Shown here piece by piece: positions 15,099 through 23,667 of a stretch of DNA of 24,690 nucleotides. Every line of letters starts with the position of its first letter. Within the stretch, counting starts at the first letter, position 1. Source of the DNA: JARRQB01 sp965368585 (GTDB lineage Bacteria > Pseudomonadota > Gammaproteobacteria > Chromatiales > Chromatiaceae). The stretch covers positions 1 to 24,690 of the forward strand of contig CBDUNM010000064.1 in the NCBI GenBank assembly GCA_965368585.1. The letters are read 5' to 3'. The notes beneath the pieces are model-generated. The model was given only the letters and a program-made list of their open reading frames with translations, did no database searches and was not told where the DNA came from. Made by a program: the position numbers and the translations under genes.

Positions 15099-17840
15099 AT
15101 GTCGACGTCGGAACAAAACAATGCGGAACGGCTGCGCCTCGCGGCGCAGCGCGAAGGTGCCGAGGATTGGCGCTTGTGGGGTCCTTATCTGGCCGAGCGC
15201 GCCTGGGGTACGGTGCGGGAAGACTACAGTCCGAACGGTACGGCCTGGGAACACTTTCCGCACGATCACGCGAGATCGCGTGCCTACCGCTGGAACGAGG
15301 ACGGTCTGGGCGGGCTGTCCGACGCGGCGCAACGTTTGTGTTTCAGCGTGGCGCTGTGGAACGGCAGAGATCCGATTCTCAAGGAGCGGGCGTTCGGCCT
15401 GACCGGCAACGAGGGCAACCGCAGCGAAGACGTCAAGGAGTACTACTTCTATCGGGATGCGACACCGAGTCACAGCTATTTGCTGTATCGCTACAAGTAC
15501 CCGCAAGCGGCCTATCCGTATACCGCACTGATCGATGAAAACCGCCACCGCACGCGTCGCGATGCGTCGTTCAATCTGCTCGACAGCGGGGTGTTCGACG
15601 GTGGTCGTTACTGGGACATCGACGTCGCTTACGCGAAGGCAACGCCGACCGAACTCCACATTCGCATAGACGCCTATAACCGGGGTCCGGACGCCGCCAC
15701 CCTGCACCTGTTGCCCACCCTGTGGTTTCGCAACACCTGGGACTGGGGTGATCCGGTGCACAAGCCCGAACTCTTCGCGGTCGAGCCGCCGCTGGGCGCG
15801 GCCTGGTGCGTGCGCGCCGATGACGTCGAGTTGGGCAGTTATTTTCTGTGCGGCCGGCAGCGCGCCGAACAGGTCTTTACCGAGAATACCTCCAACGCCG
15901 AGCGTCTATGGGGCGTCGCCAACCCGACGCCGTTTGTCAAAGACGCCTTCCACCGCCGCGTGATCGATAACGACGCAGCGACGGTGAATGCGGCGCGCAG
16001 GGGTACCAAATTCGCCGCCTGGTCCTCCTGGCAGGTCGAAGGCGGCGCACACGTCCGCATCGATCTGATCTTCAGCAATCAGCCGTCGCATGCGCCGTTC
16101 GACCAGAGCGAGGCCGTATTCCTGCGTCGTCAGGCGGAAGCCGATGCCTTCTACGACGATCTCCTGCCCGACGCGAGCCCCCAGGACCGCGACATTCTGC
16201 GACAGGCCGCAGCGGGGCTCGTCTGGACCAAGCAGTTTTTTCACTACGATGTCGAGCGTTGGATGCAAGGCGATCTGATCCCGCCGCCGGAGGCGCGTAA
16301 GAGCGAGTTTGCGCGCAACCGGCATTGGCGGCACCTGCGCGCGCACGATGTTATCTCCATGCCCGATGCCTGGGAGTACCCCTGGTTTGCGGCCTGGGAT
16401 CTGGCTTACCACTGCATCGCGCTGTCGCTGATCGACGTCGACTTCGCCAAGGACCAGATGGAACTCCTGGTGTCGGAGCGCTACCTGCACGCCAACGGGC
16501 AAATTCCGGCCTATGAATGGGCCTTTGGCGATGTCAATCCGCCGGTCCACGCGATGGGAGTGCTGAAGGTGTTTCGCGCCGAACGGGTGCAGAACGGCAG
16601 GGGCGATCTGGGGTTTCTGCAACGGACCTTTCACAAGCTGCTGCTCAACTTTACCTGGTGGATCAATCGCAAGGATGCCGATGGGCAGAATCTGTTCGAA
16701 GGCGGCTTTCTGGGACTCGACAACATCTCCGCGATAGACCGCAGTCAACTCGGGCTGCCGGCCGGCTGGACGCTCAAGCAGGCCGACGCGACGGGCTGGA
16801 TGGCCATGTTTTCCTTGAATATGACCGTGATGGCATTGGAACTCGCCACCGAATTGCCGGACTACGAAGACATCGCCATTCAGTGTTACATGCAGTTTCT
16901 CGCGATTGCCGACACCATCGACGGCGCGGGTGAATACGGCCTGTCGCTGTGGAATGAAGACGCGGGCTTTTTCATGGATCTGCTGGTCCACTGGGAACAC
17001 GGCAGGCCGACGGACAGCCGCTATGTCCAGGCCTACTCCTGGGTGGGCCTGATTCCCTTGTTCGCGGTGGAGGTGATCGACGACCGCCTGCTCGACAACG
17101 TGCCGCGGTTTCGCGCGCTGCTCGTCGAGCACAAAGGGGGCCTGTTCCATGGCCGCTACGTCTGCGCCTGCCCGGAGTGGCAAAACGATCGGGGAGAGCG
17201 CTTGCTCGCCCTGGTCGACCACACCAAGCTGGCGCCCGTACTGAGCCGGTTGTTGCGGGAATCGGAGTTTCTTTCACCCTATGGCATTCGCAGCACCAGT
17301 CGCATGCACGCCGATCAACCGCACGTGGGCTGGATACCCGGCCATGCGGAACCGGCCCGTGTCGAATACAATCCCGGAGAGTCGACCACGGGATTGTTCG
17401 GCGGCAATTCCAATTGGCGGGGACCGGTATGGCTGCCGACCAACTATTCGCTGATTCAAGCGCTGGAGAAGTTCCATCGCTTTCTCGGCGACGACTTTCG
17501 GGTGTCGGTCGCCGGCGATGACAGCAGGGAATTGACCCTGCGCGAAGCGGCCACGCTGATTGCCGAACGCCTGGTGGATCTGTACCGACGCAACGACGAC
17601 GGCATCGTCCCGGCGCTGCGTCGCGACAGCCCCTTTCAGACGGATCCGCATTGGCGCGAACTCACGCTGTTCTACGAGTATTTTCATGCCGAGACCGGCC
17701 AGGGACTGGGCGCTGCCCATCAGACGGGGTGGACGGCGCTGCTGGCCAATCTCGTCATGCGGCGCTATCAACGGGACATTACCCCGTGGAGCGGCCTGGA
17801 TCACGGCGCGACGGCCGCACCCATCGACGAGATCGCGTAG
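15099..17840 (+). CDS. GH63 / MGH1-like glycoside hydrolase (large)
   Basis: The 913-residue protein has the MGH1-like (alpha/alpha)6 barrel of glycoside hydrolase family 63. Recognisable blocks are YPWFAAWDLAYHCIALSLID near residue 427, YEWAFGDVNPPVHAMG, GAGEYGLSLWNEDAGFFMDL, and GNSNWRGPVWLPTNY followed by LEKFHRFLGDDF. Residues 1-330 form a large N-terminal region with sandwich-like composition. Characterised family members are alpha-glucosidases acting on oligosaccharides or on mannosyl/glucosylglycerate; long bacterial members of this kind are largely uncharacterised. No signal peptide is present. An AGGAACGGGA-like site precedes ATG 15099. It is last in the sugar module and probably releases glucose for the dehydrogenase-lactonase-kinase steps encoded upstream. 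Substrate could be a glucan, trehalose-like or glucosylglycerate-type compound. Confidence 0.85.
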   Translation: MSTSEQNNAERLRLAAQREGAEDWRLWGPYLAERAWGTVREDYSPNGTAWEHFPHDHARSRAYRWNEDGLGGLSDAAQRLCFSVALWNGRDPILKERAFGLTGNEGNRSEDVKEYYFYRDATPSHSYLLYRYKYPQAAYPYTALIDENRHRTRRDASFNLLDSGVFDGGRYWDIDVAYAKATPTELHIRIDAYNRGPDAATLHLLPTLWFRNTWDWGDPVHKPELFAVEPPLGAAWCVRADDVELGSYFLCGRQRAEQVFTENTSNAERLWGVANPTPFVKDAFHRRVIDNDAATVNAARRGTKFAAWSSWQVEGGAHVRIDLIFSNQPSHAPFDQSEAVFLRRQAEADAFYDDLLPDASPQDRDILRQAAAGLVWTKQFFHYDVERWMQGDLIPPPEARKSEFARNRHWRHLRAHDVISMPDAWEYPWFAAWDLAYHCIALSLIDVDFAKDQMELLVSERYLHANGQIPAYEWAFGDVNPPVHAMGVLKVFRAERVQNGRGDLGFLQRTFHKLLLNFTWWINRKDADGQNLFEGGFLGLDNISAIDRSQLGLPAGWTLKQADATGWMAMFSLNMTVMALELATELPDYEDIAIQCYMQFLAIADTIDGAGEYGLSLWNEDAGFFMDLLVHWEHGRPTDSRYVQAYSWVGLIPLFAVEVIDDRLLDNVPRFRALLVEHKGGLFHGRYVCACPEWQNDRGERLLALVDHTKLAPVLSRLLRESEFLSPYGIRSTSRMHADQPHVGWIPGHAEPARVEYNPGESTTGLFGGNSNWRGPVWLPTNYSLIQALEKFHRFLGDDFRVSVAGDDSRELTLREAATLIAERLVDLYRRNDDGIVPALRRDSPFQTDPHWRELTLFYEYFHAETGQGLGAAHQTGWTALLANLVMRRYQRDITPWSGLDHGATAAPIDEIA

Positions 17841-17880
17841 CGGTTGCAGCGCCGCGTCGTTAGGGCGAACGGCGCAACGG

Positions 17881-17895
17881 GTGATACTTTTGTGA
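17881..17895 (+). promoter_or_regulatory. candidate operator of the OmpR-type regulator (own promoter)
   Basis: GTGATA at 17881-17886 and GTGA at 17892-17895 are direct repeats with an 11-base period, one DNA turn, as bound by tandem OmpR/PhoB-type dimers. The same GTGATA-N5-GTGA arrangement occurs upstream of the spondin gene at 20170. It lies about 50 bases before the regulator's start codon, consistent with autoregulation. A TACTAT at 17907-17912 may be the -10 box. Confidence 0.5.
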
Positions 17896-17942
17896 AGTTT
17901 CCCCGCTACTATCGGGCGCAGGCGCATTCACCTGCGGGAGGA

Positions 17943-18647
17943 ATGACGGTGGAACGTTCGGTGCTGGTGGTCGAGGACGAACACGATATCGCCCAACTGT
18001 TGAAGATGCATCTTTCCGAGTTTTGCCACGACGTGACTATCGCCGCTAACGGCAGGGATGGATTGCGTGCGGCGGAGAACGCACGGTGGGATTTGATCAT
18101 ACTCGATCTGCGGCTGCCCGGACTGGACGGTCTGGAAATCTGCCGCCGCATACGGGCAAACATGATCTACACGCCGGTGTTGATGTTGACCGCGAAGTCG
18201 ACGGAACTGGACCGCGTACTCGGGCTCGAGATCGGTGCCGATGACTATCTGACCAAACCGTTCAGCGTTCAGGAACTGGTCGCACGCGTCAAGGCGATCT
18301 TCCGCCGGTGTTCGGCCATCCAGCGTGATGCGGAACGGCTGGATTCCGAGACGCTGCTGTACGAAGGCCTGAGCATCGACTTGACCCGGCGCCGCGTCAA
18401 CGTCGCCGGTCGCGACGTCGATCTGACGGCAAAGGAGTTCGACTTGCTGCACTACTTCGCGCGGCATCCGGGCCGGGTCTACACCCGCGCCCAGCTACTC
18501 GACAAAGTGTGGGGTTATGGGCATCAGGGTTACGAGCACACCGTGAATTCCCACATCAATCGTTTGCGCGCGAAAATCGAAGCCAACCCGTCGCAACCGC
18601 GCTATATCGTCACCGTGTGGGGCGTCGGCTATCGGTTTGGCCGATAG
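17943..18647 (+). CDS. OmpR/PhoB-family response regulator
   Basis: The 234-residue protein has a receiver domain (about 5-120) with the acidic pair ED at 11-12, the phospho-acceptor Asp55 in LIILDLRLPG, the conserved Thr in LTAKS and the Lys in LTKPF. A C-terminal winged helix follows (about 135-232; LTAKEFDLLHYFARHPGRVY, VNSHINRLRAKIE). I placed the start at ATG 17943, preceded by GGGAGGA; an in-frame upstream ATG at 17844 would add 33 unconserved residues spanning the promoter region. The kinase gene begins 14 bases after its stop. It is expected to bind direct repeats with 11-base spacing, such as those at 17881 and 20170. The signal is unknown. Confidence 0.92.
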   Translation: MTVERSVLVVEDEHDIAQLLKMHLSEFCHDVTIAANGRDGLRAAENARWDLIILDLRLPGLDGLEICRRIRANMIYTPVLMLTAKSTELDRVLGLEIGADDYLTKPFSVQELVARVKAIFRRCSAIQRDAERLDSETLLYEGLSIDLTRRRVNVAGRDVDLTAKEFDLLHYFARHPGRVYTRAQLLDKVWGYGHQGYEHTVNSHINRLRAKIEANPSQPRYIVTVWGVGYRFGR

Positions 18648-18661
18648 TGCGGCGGTCCGCG

Positions 18662-20143
18662 ATGCTCAACACGCTCTATTTCAAGTTATCGGTCGCCTTG
18701 GTGCTGTTGTTCCTGGTTATCGGCACCACCCTGGTGCTGATCACTCGCTATGCCAGCGATATGTACTACCAGGAGATTACCCAGCGTCTCAATGCCTCGG
18801 TGGCCAGGTACGTCGCGAACGAGGCGCCGCTCATTCGCGACGGACGCGTCGACGACCTGGCGCTGCACGCGCTGGCTCATCAGGCGATGATCATCAATCC
18901 GACCATCGAGGTCTATCTGGTCGGACCGGACGGCGAGGTCCTTGCCCATGATCTCGGGCAGGGGGTGCAAACGCGCGACCGCATCGATTTGCACCCGGTA
19001 GACCGCTTTCTGAGCGAAACAAGCGGATTTCCGGTCAAAGGCGATGATCCACGCAGAGGCTCCGGGGCAAAGATCTTCTCGGCGGCGGAGGTGCGCAGTC
19101 AGGAGCGGCTGGAAGGCTATGTGTACATCGTGCTGGGGGGTGAAAAATACGAGCGCTTGGCAAACTCCGCCGATACCAGTCACACCTTGACCTTGAGTAC
19201 CGCCGCCGTCGTCGCCTGCCTGATCTTCGGCCTCGGCAGCGCGTTGCTGATTTTCTCGAGGTTGAGCCGGCGCTTACGGTCCCTGAGCGGCAAGGTCAAT
19301 CGCTACTGGTTCGACGCCGCCAGCGGCGCGCGCTCGAACAATGCCTCCGGCGGTGACGAAATCACCCAGCTCGATCAGGCGTTCGACGCCATGCGTCAGC
19401 GCATCGATTACCAATTGGAGCAGATCAAACAAACCGATCGCACCCGGCGCGAACTGATCACCAATATTTCGCACGATTTACGCACCCCCCTGACCAGCAT
19501 GCAGGGCTACATAGAGACCTTGCTGCTGAAGGATCCGGATATCGCTCCGGCGCAACGCCGCGAATACCTGACGATCGCGCACAATCACGGCGAACGGCTG
19601 GGTCGCCTGGTGGGCGATCTGTTTGAGTTGGCGCGGCTGGATTCGAATGCGGTCAAACCACAACTCGACACTTTTTCACTGGCGGAGTTGGTGCATGACA
19701 TTGCGCAGGAGTTTCGCCTGTCGGCGGAAAACAAGTCGATTGCACTGCGGGTGGATAACGCCGCGGACGATTGCCTGGTGCACGCGGATATACGCCTGAT
19801 CGAACGTGTCTTCGAAAACCTGCTCGAAAACGCCTTGCGGCATACCCCGCATGGCGGTCGCATCACCGTCAAGCTGAGTCCCGCAGCGCAGGGGGTACAG
19901 GTGTCGGTCGCGGATACCGGTCCGGGCATTGCCGAAGCCGCCCTGCCGCACATCTTCGATCGCTTTTTTCAAACCTCCCCCACGGGTGATGCAAGCGCTA
20001 AATCAACGGGGTTGGGACTGGCGATTGTGAAACGTATTCTCGACCTGCATGACGCGGCGATTTCCGTCAGCAGCGATCAGTCGGTCGGTACGTCGTTCAG
20101 TTTCTCCCTGCCGATTTCGAGTCGCCGGGCGGCGTATTCGTAG
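18662..20143 (+). CDS. membrane sensor histidine kinase
   Basis: The 493-residue kinase has a transmembrane helix at about 9-29 and a sensor region of about 150 residues (30-180) expected in the periplasm. A second helix follows (about 182-203; TAAVVACLIFGLGSALLIF), then a HAMP-like linker. The HisKA domain has the phospho-accepting His271 in NISHDLRTPL. The ATPase domain has the N box ENLLENALRHTP, DTGPGIA and the G2 box STGLGLAIVKRI. ATG 18662 begins the first helix; the open frame extends upstream through the regulator's end but without conservation. The gene follows the response regulator by 14 bases and should be its partner. The sensor part has no domain I can name, so the stimulus is not predictable. 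Confidence 0.92.
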   Translation: MLNTLYFKLSVALVLLFLVIGTTLVLITRYASDMYYQEITQRLNASVARYVANEAPLIRDGRVDDLALHALAHQAMIINPTIEVYLVGPDGEVLAHDLGQGVQTRDRIDLHPVDRFLSETSGFPVKGDDPRRGSGAKIFSAAEVRSQERLEGYVYIVLGGEKYERLANSADTSHTLTLSTAAVVACLIFGLGSALLIFSRLSRRLRSLSGKVNRYWFDAASGARSNNASGGDEITQLDQAFDAMRQRIDYQLEQIKQTDRTRRELITNISHDLRTPLTSMQGYIETLLLKDPDIAPAQRREYLTIAHNHGERLGRLVGDLFELARLDSNAVKPQLDTFSLAELVHDIAQEFRLSAENKSIALRVDNAADDCLVHADIRLIERVFENLLENALRHTPHGGRITVKLSPAAQGVQVSVADTGPGIAEAALPHIFDRFFQTSPTGDASAKSTGLGLAIVKRILDLHDAAISVSSDQSVGTSFSFSLPISSRRAAYS

Positions 20144-20169
20144 CTGAGCGAGCGCGCGTCCGCGGCCTC

Positions 20170-20223
20170 GTGATAAAAAAGTGAGAAACCTGTGACGTGA
20201 ATGTTACGCCGCATTCCTAGACT
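20170..20223 (+). promoter_or_regulatory. promoter region of the spondin gene with 11-bp GTGA repeats
   Basis: GTGA occurs at 20170, 20181 and 20192, exactly 11 bases apart, with a further GTGA at 20197. The first two share the GTGATA-N5-GTGA pattern with the response-regulator promoter at 17881. A TAGACT (20218-20223) 17 bases beyond the last repeat may be the -10 box, so the repeats would take the place of a -35 box. That is the usual arrangement for activation by OmpR/PhoB-type regulators. Confidence 0.55.
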
Positions 20224-20282
20224 CCGCTCTACAGCAATCGGCTGTATGAAGCGTATTCGATGCGCCATTCCAGGAGATAATG

Positions 20283-20951
20283 ATGCGGCTCAAAACAGGT
20301 ATTGTACTTTTCGTTCTGTCGTTCATCGCGGCGGGAGCTTATGCGGATGGTCGCCATTCGGGTGACAAGGGCTATCGTGTGACCATCACGAACATTACGA
20401 AGAACATCGCCTTTACACCCTTTATCGCCGCGACGCACACGCGCGCCGTCAGGCTGTTCACGCTCGGCGAACCTTCATCCGACGCCTTGGCGGCGCTGGC
20501 CGAGGGTGGCGACACTGGGCCGCTGGAGGGTCGTTTGAAGGATTCCAGTCAGGTCCACTCCATAGCCGGCAGTGAGGGGCTGCTGATGCCGGGACAAAGC
20601 GTCGACATCGATATCCGTGGGGGAGGCCACTACGGTAAACTCAGTCTGGCGGCTATGTTGCTGCCGACCAATGACACCTTCGTCAGCCTGAACGCGGTCT
20701 CGTTGCCACGCGGTTATGCGGCGAAAGCCGTCTACCTCGCCCGCGCCTACGATGCCGGCAGCGAACCCAACGACGAATTGTGTGCGAACATACCCGGTCC
20801 GACCTGTGGCGGCGAAGGAGGTTCTCCGCTCGCCGGCGGTGAAGGCTACGTGTATCCCAGCCCGGGCACACACGGTGAGGCGGATTTGTCCAAGGCGGAA
20901 TTCGGCTGGACCGATCCGGTCGCCCGCGTCGTGGTCAGGCGCTTGCACTGA
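20283..20951 (+). CDS. secreted spondin-domain protein
   Basis: The 222-residue protein begins with a signal peptide (MRLKTGIVLFVLSFIAAGA, cleavage near AYA-DG). A bacterial spondin_N-like domain follows, with YRVTITNITKNIAFTPFIAA near the start and RLFTLGEPSSDALAALAE, features typical of this exported family. The C-terminal third has two cysteines (CANIPGPTC) that may form a disulfide. The function in bacteria is unknown; related eukaryotic domains act in adhesion. AGGAG sits six bases before ATG 20283; the ATG at 20280 is the alternative. The gene stands alone downstream of a two-component system and carries 11-bp GTGA repeats in its promoter, so it is likely a target of that system and possibly an envelope stress or surface factor. 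Confidence 0.85.
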   Translation: MRLKTGIVLFVLSFIAAGAYADGRHSGDKGYRVTITNITKNIAFTPFIAATHTRAVRLFTLGEPSSDALAALAEGGDTGPLEGRLKDSSQVHSIAGSEGLLMPGQSVDIDIRGGGHYGKLSLAAMLLPTNDTFVSLNAVSLPRGYAAKAVYLARAYDAGSEPNDELCANIPGPTCGGEGGSPLAGGEGYVYPSPGTHGEADLSKAEFGWTDPVARVVVRRLH

Positions 20952-21281
20952 GCGCATTGACATAGATGAAGAAACGTACGTCGTCCGTAGCCATGCCCTT
21001 GCAGAGCCGTTGCGGACGGCGTATTCGTGGTTTTCAGGGAACAAACCCTCCGCACAAGCAAGCACCGGGCGCGGCTGAAATAGCGTCCGATTACGCGGCT
21101 GCCGTCGCGTCGCCCGCGATCGTGGCCGCTTCAACTGTATCGACCCCCCGCGATATCCGTGAACAGTTGACTCGGCCTGCAAATAGTCAGAACCTATTGT
21201 CCTGAGTCAGAAGTTCGTTGCATTTCAGAGCCCCGCCCAGGGGCTAATACGTCTGGCGCCTTGATTCAATGGAGACCATGG
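20952..21281. other. intergenic region after the spondin gene
   Basis: I see no gene in this 330-base gap; one short open frame (20966-21205) lacks a ribosome site and any family pattern. Near its right end there is an 8-base direct repeat AGTCAGAA at 21185 and 21205, two helical turns apart. A TTGACTC inverted relative to it lies at 21167, so this could be an operator for the thioredoxin operon. A perfect AGCCCC/GGGGCT hairpin lies at 21229-21245 but has no T-run after it. Confidence 0.45.
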
Positions 21282-21905
21282 ATGTTGCTCGATTACTGCA
21301 GATGGAACGGGACTTCGGGCTGCGTGTTCTATCCAGTTGGTGTTTTGCCGGGTAGCGCGTTTTCCTCCGGTGCGATTCGACGCACGGCGGGCCGTCAAGT
21401 GCGTTGCACCACCTCGGGCCTGGTTTGCATACTGGCGACCGCGATGTTGCTCCTCGCAACGACTGTTCATGCCGATGCTCCGCCCAACTGGACCTTCCAG
21501 GCCTTTGACGATGCCTTGCGCCAGGCCGGGCAGGAGCAGCGACGGGTGTTTCTTTATTTCGGCCGTCACGGTTGTCCTTCGTGCGAAAAGACCAATCGCG
21601 AAAGCTTCACCGACGAGCGCGTGATCGAACGCTTCAACGCTCACTATGTATTGGCCTACGTCGATTCGGAGAGCGGTGAACGCCTGCATTTGCCCAGCGG
21701 GGAACGCATTACGGAAATGGAACTGGGTGTGCGGCTCAAGGTCTTCGGCACGCCGTTTTTTTACTTTATCGAACCCGACGGTGAACCGATTCTGCGAGCG
21801 CCGGGTTACCAGAGTGCGGCGGAGTTTCTGTTGTTCGATGAATTCGTGCACGGCGAGCACTACAAGCAAAAAACCATCAGTGAATTCAAGGCGGATAAAT
21901 CGTGA
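21282..21905 (+). CDS. exported thioredoxin-fold protein (SoxW/DsbD-C-like)
   Basis: The protein (207 aa from ATG 21282) has a thioredoxin-like domain with VFLYFGRHGCPSCEKTN, a CxxC redox motif, then the conserved cis-Pro region VFGTPFFYFIEPDGEPILR. A hydrophobic segment (LVCILATAMLLLATTVHADA) looks like a signal peptide, so the domain is periplasmic. GGAG lies seven bases before ATG 21282, which supports that start, although it places about 46 residues before the hydrophobic stretch. A GTG at 21399 would give a more normal signal peptide. The stop overlaps the next start as GTGA, so it is coupled to the propeller protein. It probably reduces or oxidises thiols of a partner encoded in the same run; which one is not evident. 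Confidence 0.82.
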   Translation: MLLDYCRWNGTSGCVFYPVGVLPGSAFSSGAIRRTAGRQVRCTTSGLVCILATAMLLLATTVHADAPPNWTFQAFDDALRQAGQEQRRVFLYFGRHGCPSCEKTNRESFTDERVIERFNAHYVLAYVDSESGERLHLPSGERITEMELGVRLKVFGTPFFYFIEPDGEPILRAPGYQSAAEFLLFDEFVHGEHYKQKTISEFKADKS

Positions 21906-23212
21906 TCGGCAGGTTGCTGGTAGTACTGCTTTGGCCACCCTGGGTGGCCGCGGCGACGCCCTGGTCCCTGAGCGAATCGCTGACGGTGGCGGAAGCGGCT
22001 GGTGTGACTCATTATCACCATCTCGATGGTGCGGGGCGTAAGCATCTGGCCGCTACCGAGGCGGCGGTCGCACTCGTTTGGGAGGACGATCGCAGCGGTG
22101 CGCCGCAGGTGTATGTCGCGGTCAAACGCCTGGCCGATGCGGCGTTTACGCGGATCTACCGCCTGAGCTATGGCGCAGAGGCTTACGAGCCAGCGATTGT
22201 TGCGCTAGACGCCGAGCGCTGGGTGGCCGTTTGGGAGCAGGATGGGTCGATCCACGGTTGCGTGATCGACGCAACCGGCGCAGCGCCGGCACAGCGGCTC
22301 GCCGCACAGCCCGCGCGGCAGGCGACCCTGGTCACGGACGGCCGGCAGCGGGTGGCGGCGATCTGGGCGCGCGGTGAGGGACGGGGGCAGGTCATCGAGG
22401 TGAGCGAGTTGCAGGTAGAACGGACCGCGATAAAGGCCGGACCCGTAAGCGCCGTTGCGCCGGTGGGTGGACAGCCGTTTCAGGCCTATCCCGCCGCCTG
22501 GCTGGGCGGAGGGCGGCTGGTGATCGCCTGGGAAGACCGCCGCGCTGGCCACACGCGGTTGTTTTACGCCTGGCGCGACGGGCAGCAGCCCTTCGCGCCT
22601 GCGCGACAGCTGAACGAACACAATGCGCCGCCCGCGTCCGCCGACGCGCCCGTCCGCCTGGGCAGCGGCGTGATGCGCGTTGCGTTGGCCGGCGACCGTG
22701 CCGCGGCCGTGCAGGCGGTGTGGCTCGATAAACGCAATCCCAGCTCGGGGTACGCGGTGTGGGGCGCGCGCAGCGACGATGGCGGCAAGACCTTCGGTGC
22801 GAATCGCCAGGTGCAGGATGATCTCGGTGCCGCCGTGCCGCAATGGCATGCGTCGGTCGCCGCCGGTCCGCGGGGGTTCGTCGCGGTCTGGGACGACACG
22901 CGCGAAGCCTGGGAGGATGCTTCGGAGGCGGGTGACGTCGTGCTCTCGTGGCAGTCGGGTACCACCGCCTGGAGCGAAGACCTGGTGGTACCGGGTGCCT
23001 CCGGCCAGGGTTACCAGGGCAGTCCGGTGCTGGCGTTGGACCCAAGAGGTGATCTGCACCTGGCCTGGATCGAGCGCGACGATCTGAGTGCACCGACCCG
23101 TCTTCGCTATCTTCACGGCCGGGCGGTTGCCCCGTCGCCGCGGGCCGCCACGGACCGAAGCGGCAGCCGTGACCGCCAGGTCGTGCGCGATACCGGCACG
23201 GCGAAGCGATGA
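21902..23212 (+). CDS. exported BNR/Asp-box (sialidase-like) propeller protein
   Basis: The 436-residue protein starts with GTG and a hydrophobic signal segment (LLVVLLWPPWVAAATPW). The rest is a series of blades with repeated W-E/W-D patterns (ALVWEDDRSGAPQVYVA, VIAWEDRRAGHTRLFYAW, VAVWDDTREAWEDA, HLAWIERDDL), and one clear Asp-box, SDDGGKTFG, near residue 295. This is the pattern of sialidase-like or exo-alpha-sialidase-superfamily propellers. No sialidase Arg triad could be assigned, so an enzymatic role is doubtful and a binding or scaffolding role is as likely. It overlaps both neighbours by four bases (GTGA and ATGA). It contains few cysteines despite the thioredoxin partner. Confidence 0.72.
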   Translation: MIGRLLVVLLWPPWVAAATPWSLSESLTVAEAAGVTHYHHLDGAGRKHLAATEAAVALVWEDDRSGAPQVYVAVKRLADAAFTRIYRLSYGAEAYEPAIVALDAERWVAVWEQDGSIHGCVIDATGAAPAQRLAAQPARQATLVTDGRQRVAAIWARGEGRGQVIEVSELQVERTAIKAGPVSAVAPVGGQPFQAYPAAWLGGGRLVIAWEDRRAGHTRLFYAWRDGQQPFAPARQLNEHNAPPASADAPVRLGSGVMRVALAGDRAAAVQAVWLDKRNPSSGYAVWGARSDDGGKTFGANRQVQDDLGAAVPQWHASVAAGPRGFVAVWDDTREAWEDASEAGDVVLSWQSGTTAWSEDLVVPGASGQGYQGSPVLALDPRGDLHLAWIERDDLSAPTRLRYLHGRAVAPSPRAATDRSGSRDRQVVRDTGTAKR

Positions 23213-23631
23213 AAAGCGAGGCGCGCGCGAGCTTGATCAGGGATTTCGTCCGCACGACGCTCGGTTGTTCGTGTCCGGACGAGGTGTTTCTGCACATCGA
23301 ATATCGGGAGGGGGTGTCGCTTCCCGAGTGCCGGACGTGCGTCACGACGATTCTGATCGGCCAGCGGCTGCTGGTGTTCGTCGTTGGCGCCGACCAGGCG
23401 ACGGATATTGAGCACGAACTGCCTGTCGTCGTGCGGCACGGTAAGCGCGAGCGAGATCGCCACGGATACAACCGCTTTCGATTGGTTGTTGCGACCGACG
23501 ATCCCGCCGAAACGCGGACTCTGGCGGCGGTACGGGCAATCGGCGATGACCTTGACGAGAAGGCCCACCTGCACGTGGTCAGTCGCGAAGCCGTCAAAAC
23601 GCTCTACGCAACCGACGCCAGTCCGGGATAG
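23209..23631 (+). CDS. small conserved-looking protein of unknown function with CxC and CxxC
   Basis: I do not recognise this 140-residue protein. It has no signal peptide or membrane helix. The N-terminal third carries Cys20-x-Cys22 (TLGCSCPDEVF) and Cys41-x2-Cys44 (LPECRTC), a spacing that could bind a metal or iron-sulfur centre or form disulfides. The middle is beta-rich (VTTILIGQRLLVFVV), and the rest alternates strands and helices like a small alpha/beta fold. Its ATG overlaps the stop of the propeller gene (ATGA), which supports it as a real gene translated in the same operon. A DM13 electron-transfer-type gene follows 36 bases later. A redox or metal role is a guess from the cysteines and context. 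Confidence 0.7.
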   Translation: MKSEARASLIRDFVRTTLGCSCPDEVFLHIEYREGVSLPECRTCVTTILIGQRLLVFVVGADQATDIEHELPVVVRHGKRERDRHGYNRFRLVVATDDPAETRTLAAVRAIGDDLDEKAHLHVVSREAVKTLYATDASPG

Positions 23632-23667
23632 TCCGTCGGCTATCGGTTATTTCGACGCGGGGGTGCT

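Noticed and set aside
20966..21205. Short plus-strand open frame (79 aa) after the spondin gene
   Set aside because: There is no ribosome site, signal peptide or recognisable family; the region is better read as intergenic.
21229..21245. Intrinsic terminator after the spondin gene
   Set aside because: The 6-bp GC-rich hairpin is perfect but is not followed by a T-run on either strand.
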